5,257 nt of DNA from Streptosporangiaceae bacterium (GTDB lineage Bacteria > Actinomycetota > Actinomycetes > Streptosporangiales > Streptosporangiaceae): NCBI GenBank assembly GCA_030052355.1, contig JASIGS010000332.1:1-5257 (forward strand). Direction: 5' to 3'. Both the position numbers and the translations under genes were made by a program. Under the pieces are notes generated by a model. That model was not told where the DNA came from and did no database searches. It was given only the letters and a program-made list of their open reading frames with translations. Positions 4,691-5,257 of the stretch are shown piece by piece; position 1 is the stretch's first letter; each line of letters opens with the position of its first letter.

Positions 4691-5257
4691 ATGACAGACC
4701 GCGCCGCCGAGCAGGAAGCCGCCGTCGAGGACGCCCTGGGCCGGCTGGACCTCGAGACAAAGATCGCGATCCTGTCCGGCCAGGACATGTGGTCGCTGCC
4801 AGCCGTGCCGGAGATCGGTCTTGCCTCGCTGCTGATGTCGGATGGCCCGATCGGCGTGCGCGGCACGCGCTGGACCGCCGACGACCCGTCGGTTGCGCTG
4901 CCGAGCCCGACCGCACTGGCCGCGACCTGGGACGTCGAGCTCGCCAGGCAGGTTGGCCGCCTCCTCGGGCAGGAAGCGCGACGAAAGGGCGTGCACGTGG
5001 TGCTCGCGCCGACGGTCAACCTGCACCGCAGCCCGCTGGGCGGACGGCACTTCGAGGCTTACTCGGAGGACCCGCTGCTGACCGGTGAGATCGGCGCCGC
5101 CTACGTGGCGGGGGTCCAGGACCAGGGTGTCGGAACCACGGTCAAGCACTTTGTCGCGAACGACTACGAGACGGAGCGGTTCACCGCCAGCACCGCGGTG
5201 AGCGCCCGTGCGCTCCGCGAGCTCTACCTCTGGCCGTTCGAGACGATCATCCGCGAG
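4691..5257 (+). CDS. Family 3 glycoside hydrolase (beta-glucosidase type), N-terminal part
   Basis: An open frame of 189 codons from ATG 4691 that continues past the right edge. The visible part is the first portion of the GH3 (beta/alpha)8 barrel. LETKIAILSGQDMW is at 21-34, and MSDGPIGVRG at 49-58 includes the substrate-binding Asp D51. APTVNLHRSPLGGRHFEAYS is at 106-125, with the R119-H120 pair, followed by EDP. KHFVANDYETER at 152-163 contains the conserved Lys-His pair K152-H153. These fit beta-glucosidases that remove terminal glucose from beta-glucosides. The catalytic nucleophile Asp, the acid/base residue and the C-terminal domains lie outside, so activity cannot be confirmed. No signal peptide is visible, so it is probably intracellular and acts on imported oligosaccharides or glycosides. 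It lies 31 bp after the gluconolactonase-family gene on the same strand, so co-transcription is likely. Confidence 0.93.
   Translation, partial: MTDRAAEQEAAVEDALGRLDLETKIAILSGQDMWSLPAVPEIGLASLLMSDGPIGVRGTRWTADDPSVALPSPTALAATWDVELARQVGRLLGQEARRKGVHVVLAPTVNLHRSPLGGRHFEAYSEDPLLTGEIGAAYVAGVQDQGVGTTVKHFVANDYETERFTASTAVSARALRELYLWPFETIIRE

Overview
This window is strongly G+C-rich, with codon third positions mostly G or C, Shine-Dalgarno-type purine runs before most starts, and actinobacterial gene families (a ClgR/PopR-type regulator beside a two-gene clpP operon). It most likely comes from the chromosome of a high-GC actinomycete. I see no rRNA, tRNA, CRISPR array, transposase or integrase. No non-coding stretch is longer than about 200 bases.

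Layout. (1) Positions 1-485, minus strand: the N-terminal 161 codons of an unrecognised, largely helical protein that runs off the left edge. (2) Positions 486-620: a divergent intergenic region with a perfect 17-bp inverted repeat and a -10-like element placed so that the thiolase mRNA could be leaderless. (3) Positions 621-1817, plus strand: a complete thiolase with all catalytic residues. (4) Positions 1818-1913: a short upstream region with a candidate ClgR/PopR-like box and a candidate promoter. (5) Positions 1914-2309, plus strand: a ClgR/PopR-type helix-turn-helix regulator ending in Ala-Ala, a likely Clp degron. (6) Positions 2310-3547, minus strand: two overlapping clpP genes, convergent with the regulator; the two stop codons abut with no base between them. 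(7) Positions 3548-3741: a divergent region with a perfect 15-bp dyad and an imperfect dyad. (8) Positions 3742-4659, plus strand: an SMP-30/gluconolactonase-family protein. (9) Positions 4691-5257, plus strand: the N-terminal 189 codons of a family 3 glycoside hydrolase cut by the right edge.

How the genes may work together. The centre resembles the Streptomyces popR / clpP3-clpP4 module. There PopR activates a second clpP operon and is itself destroyed by Clp protease through its C-terminal alanines. Here the regulator ends in ...LRAA and faces the clpP pair tail to tail. The first clpP product has an intact Ser-His-Asp triad. In the second, a gap-free alignment puts Asn where the catalytic Asp should be, as reported for Listeria ClpP1, which suggests an asymmetric mixed ClpP particle. 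The two sugar genes on the right are 31 bp apart and look like an operon for breaking down a glucoside or an oxidised sugar. The thiolase and the left-hand gene have no evident link to either module.

Overall the region is mostly ordinary chromosome. The part worth a second look is the regulator/ClpP module, with its Asn-containing subunit, terminal degron and abutting convergent ends.
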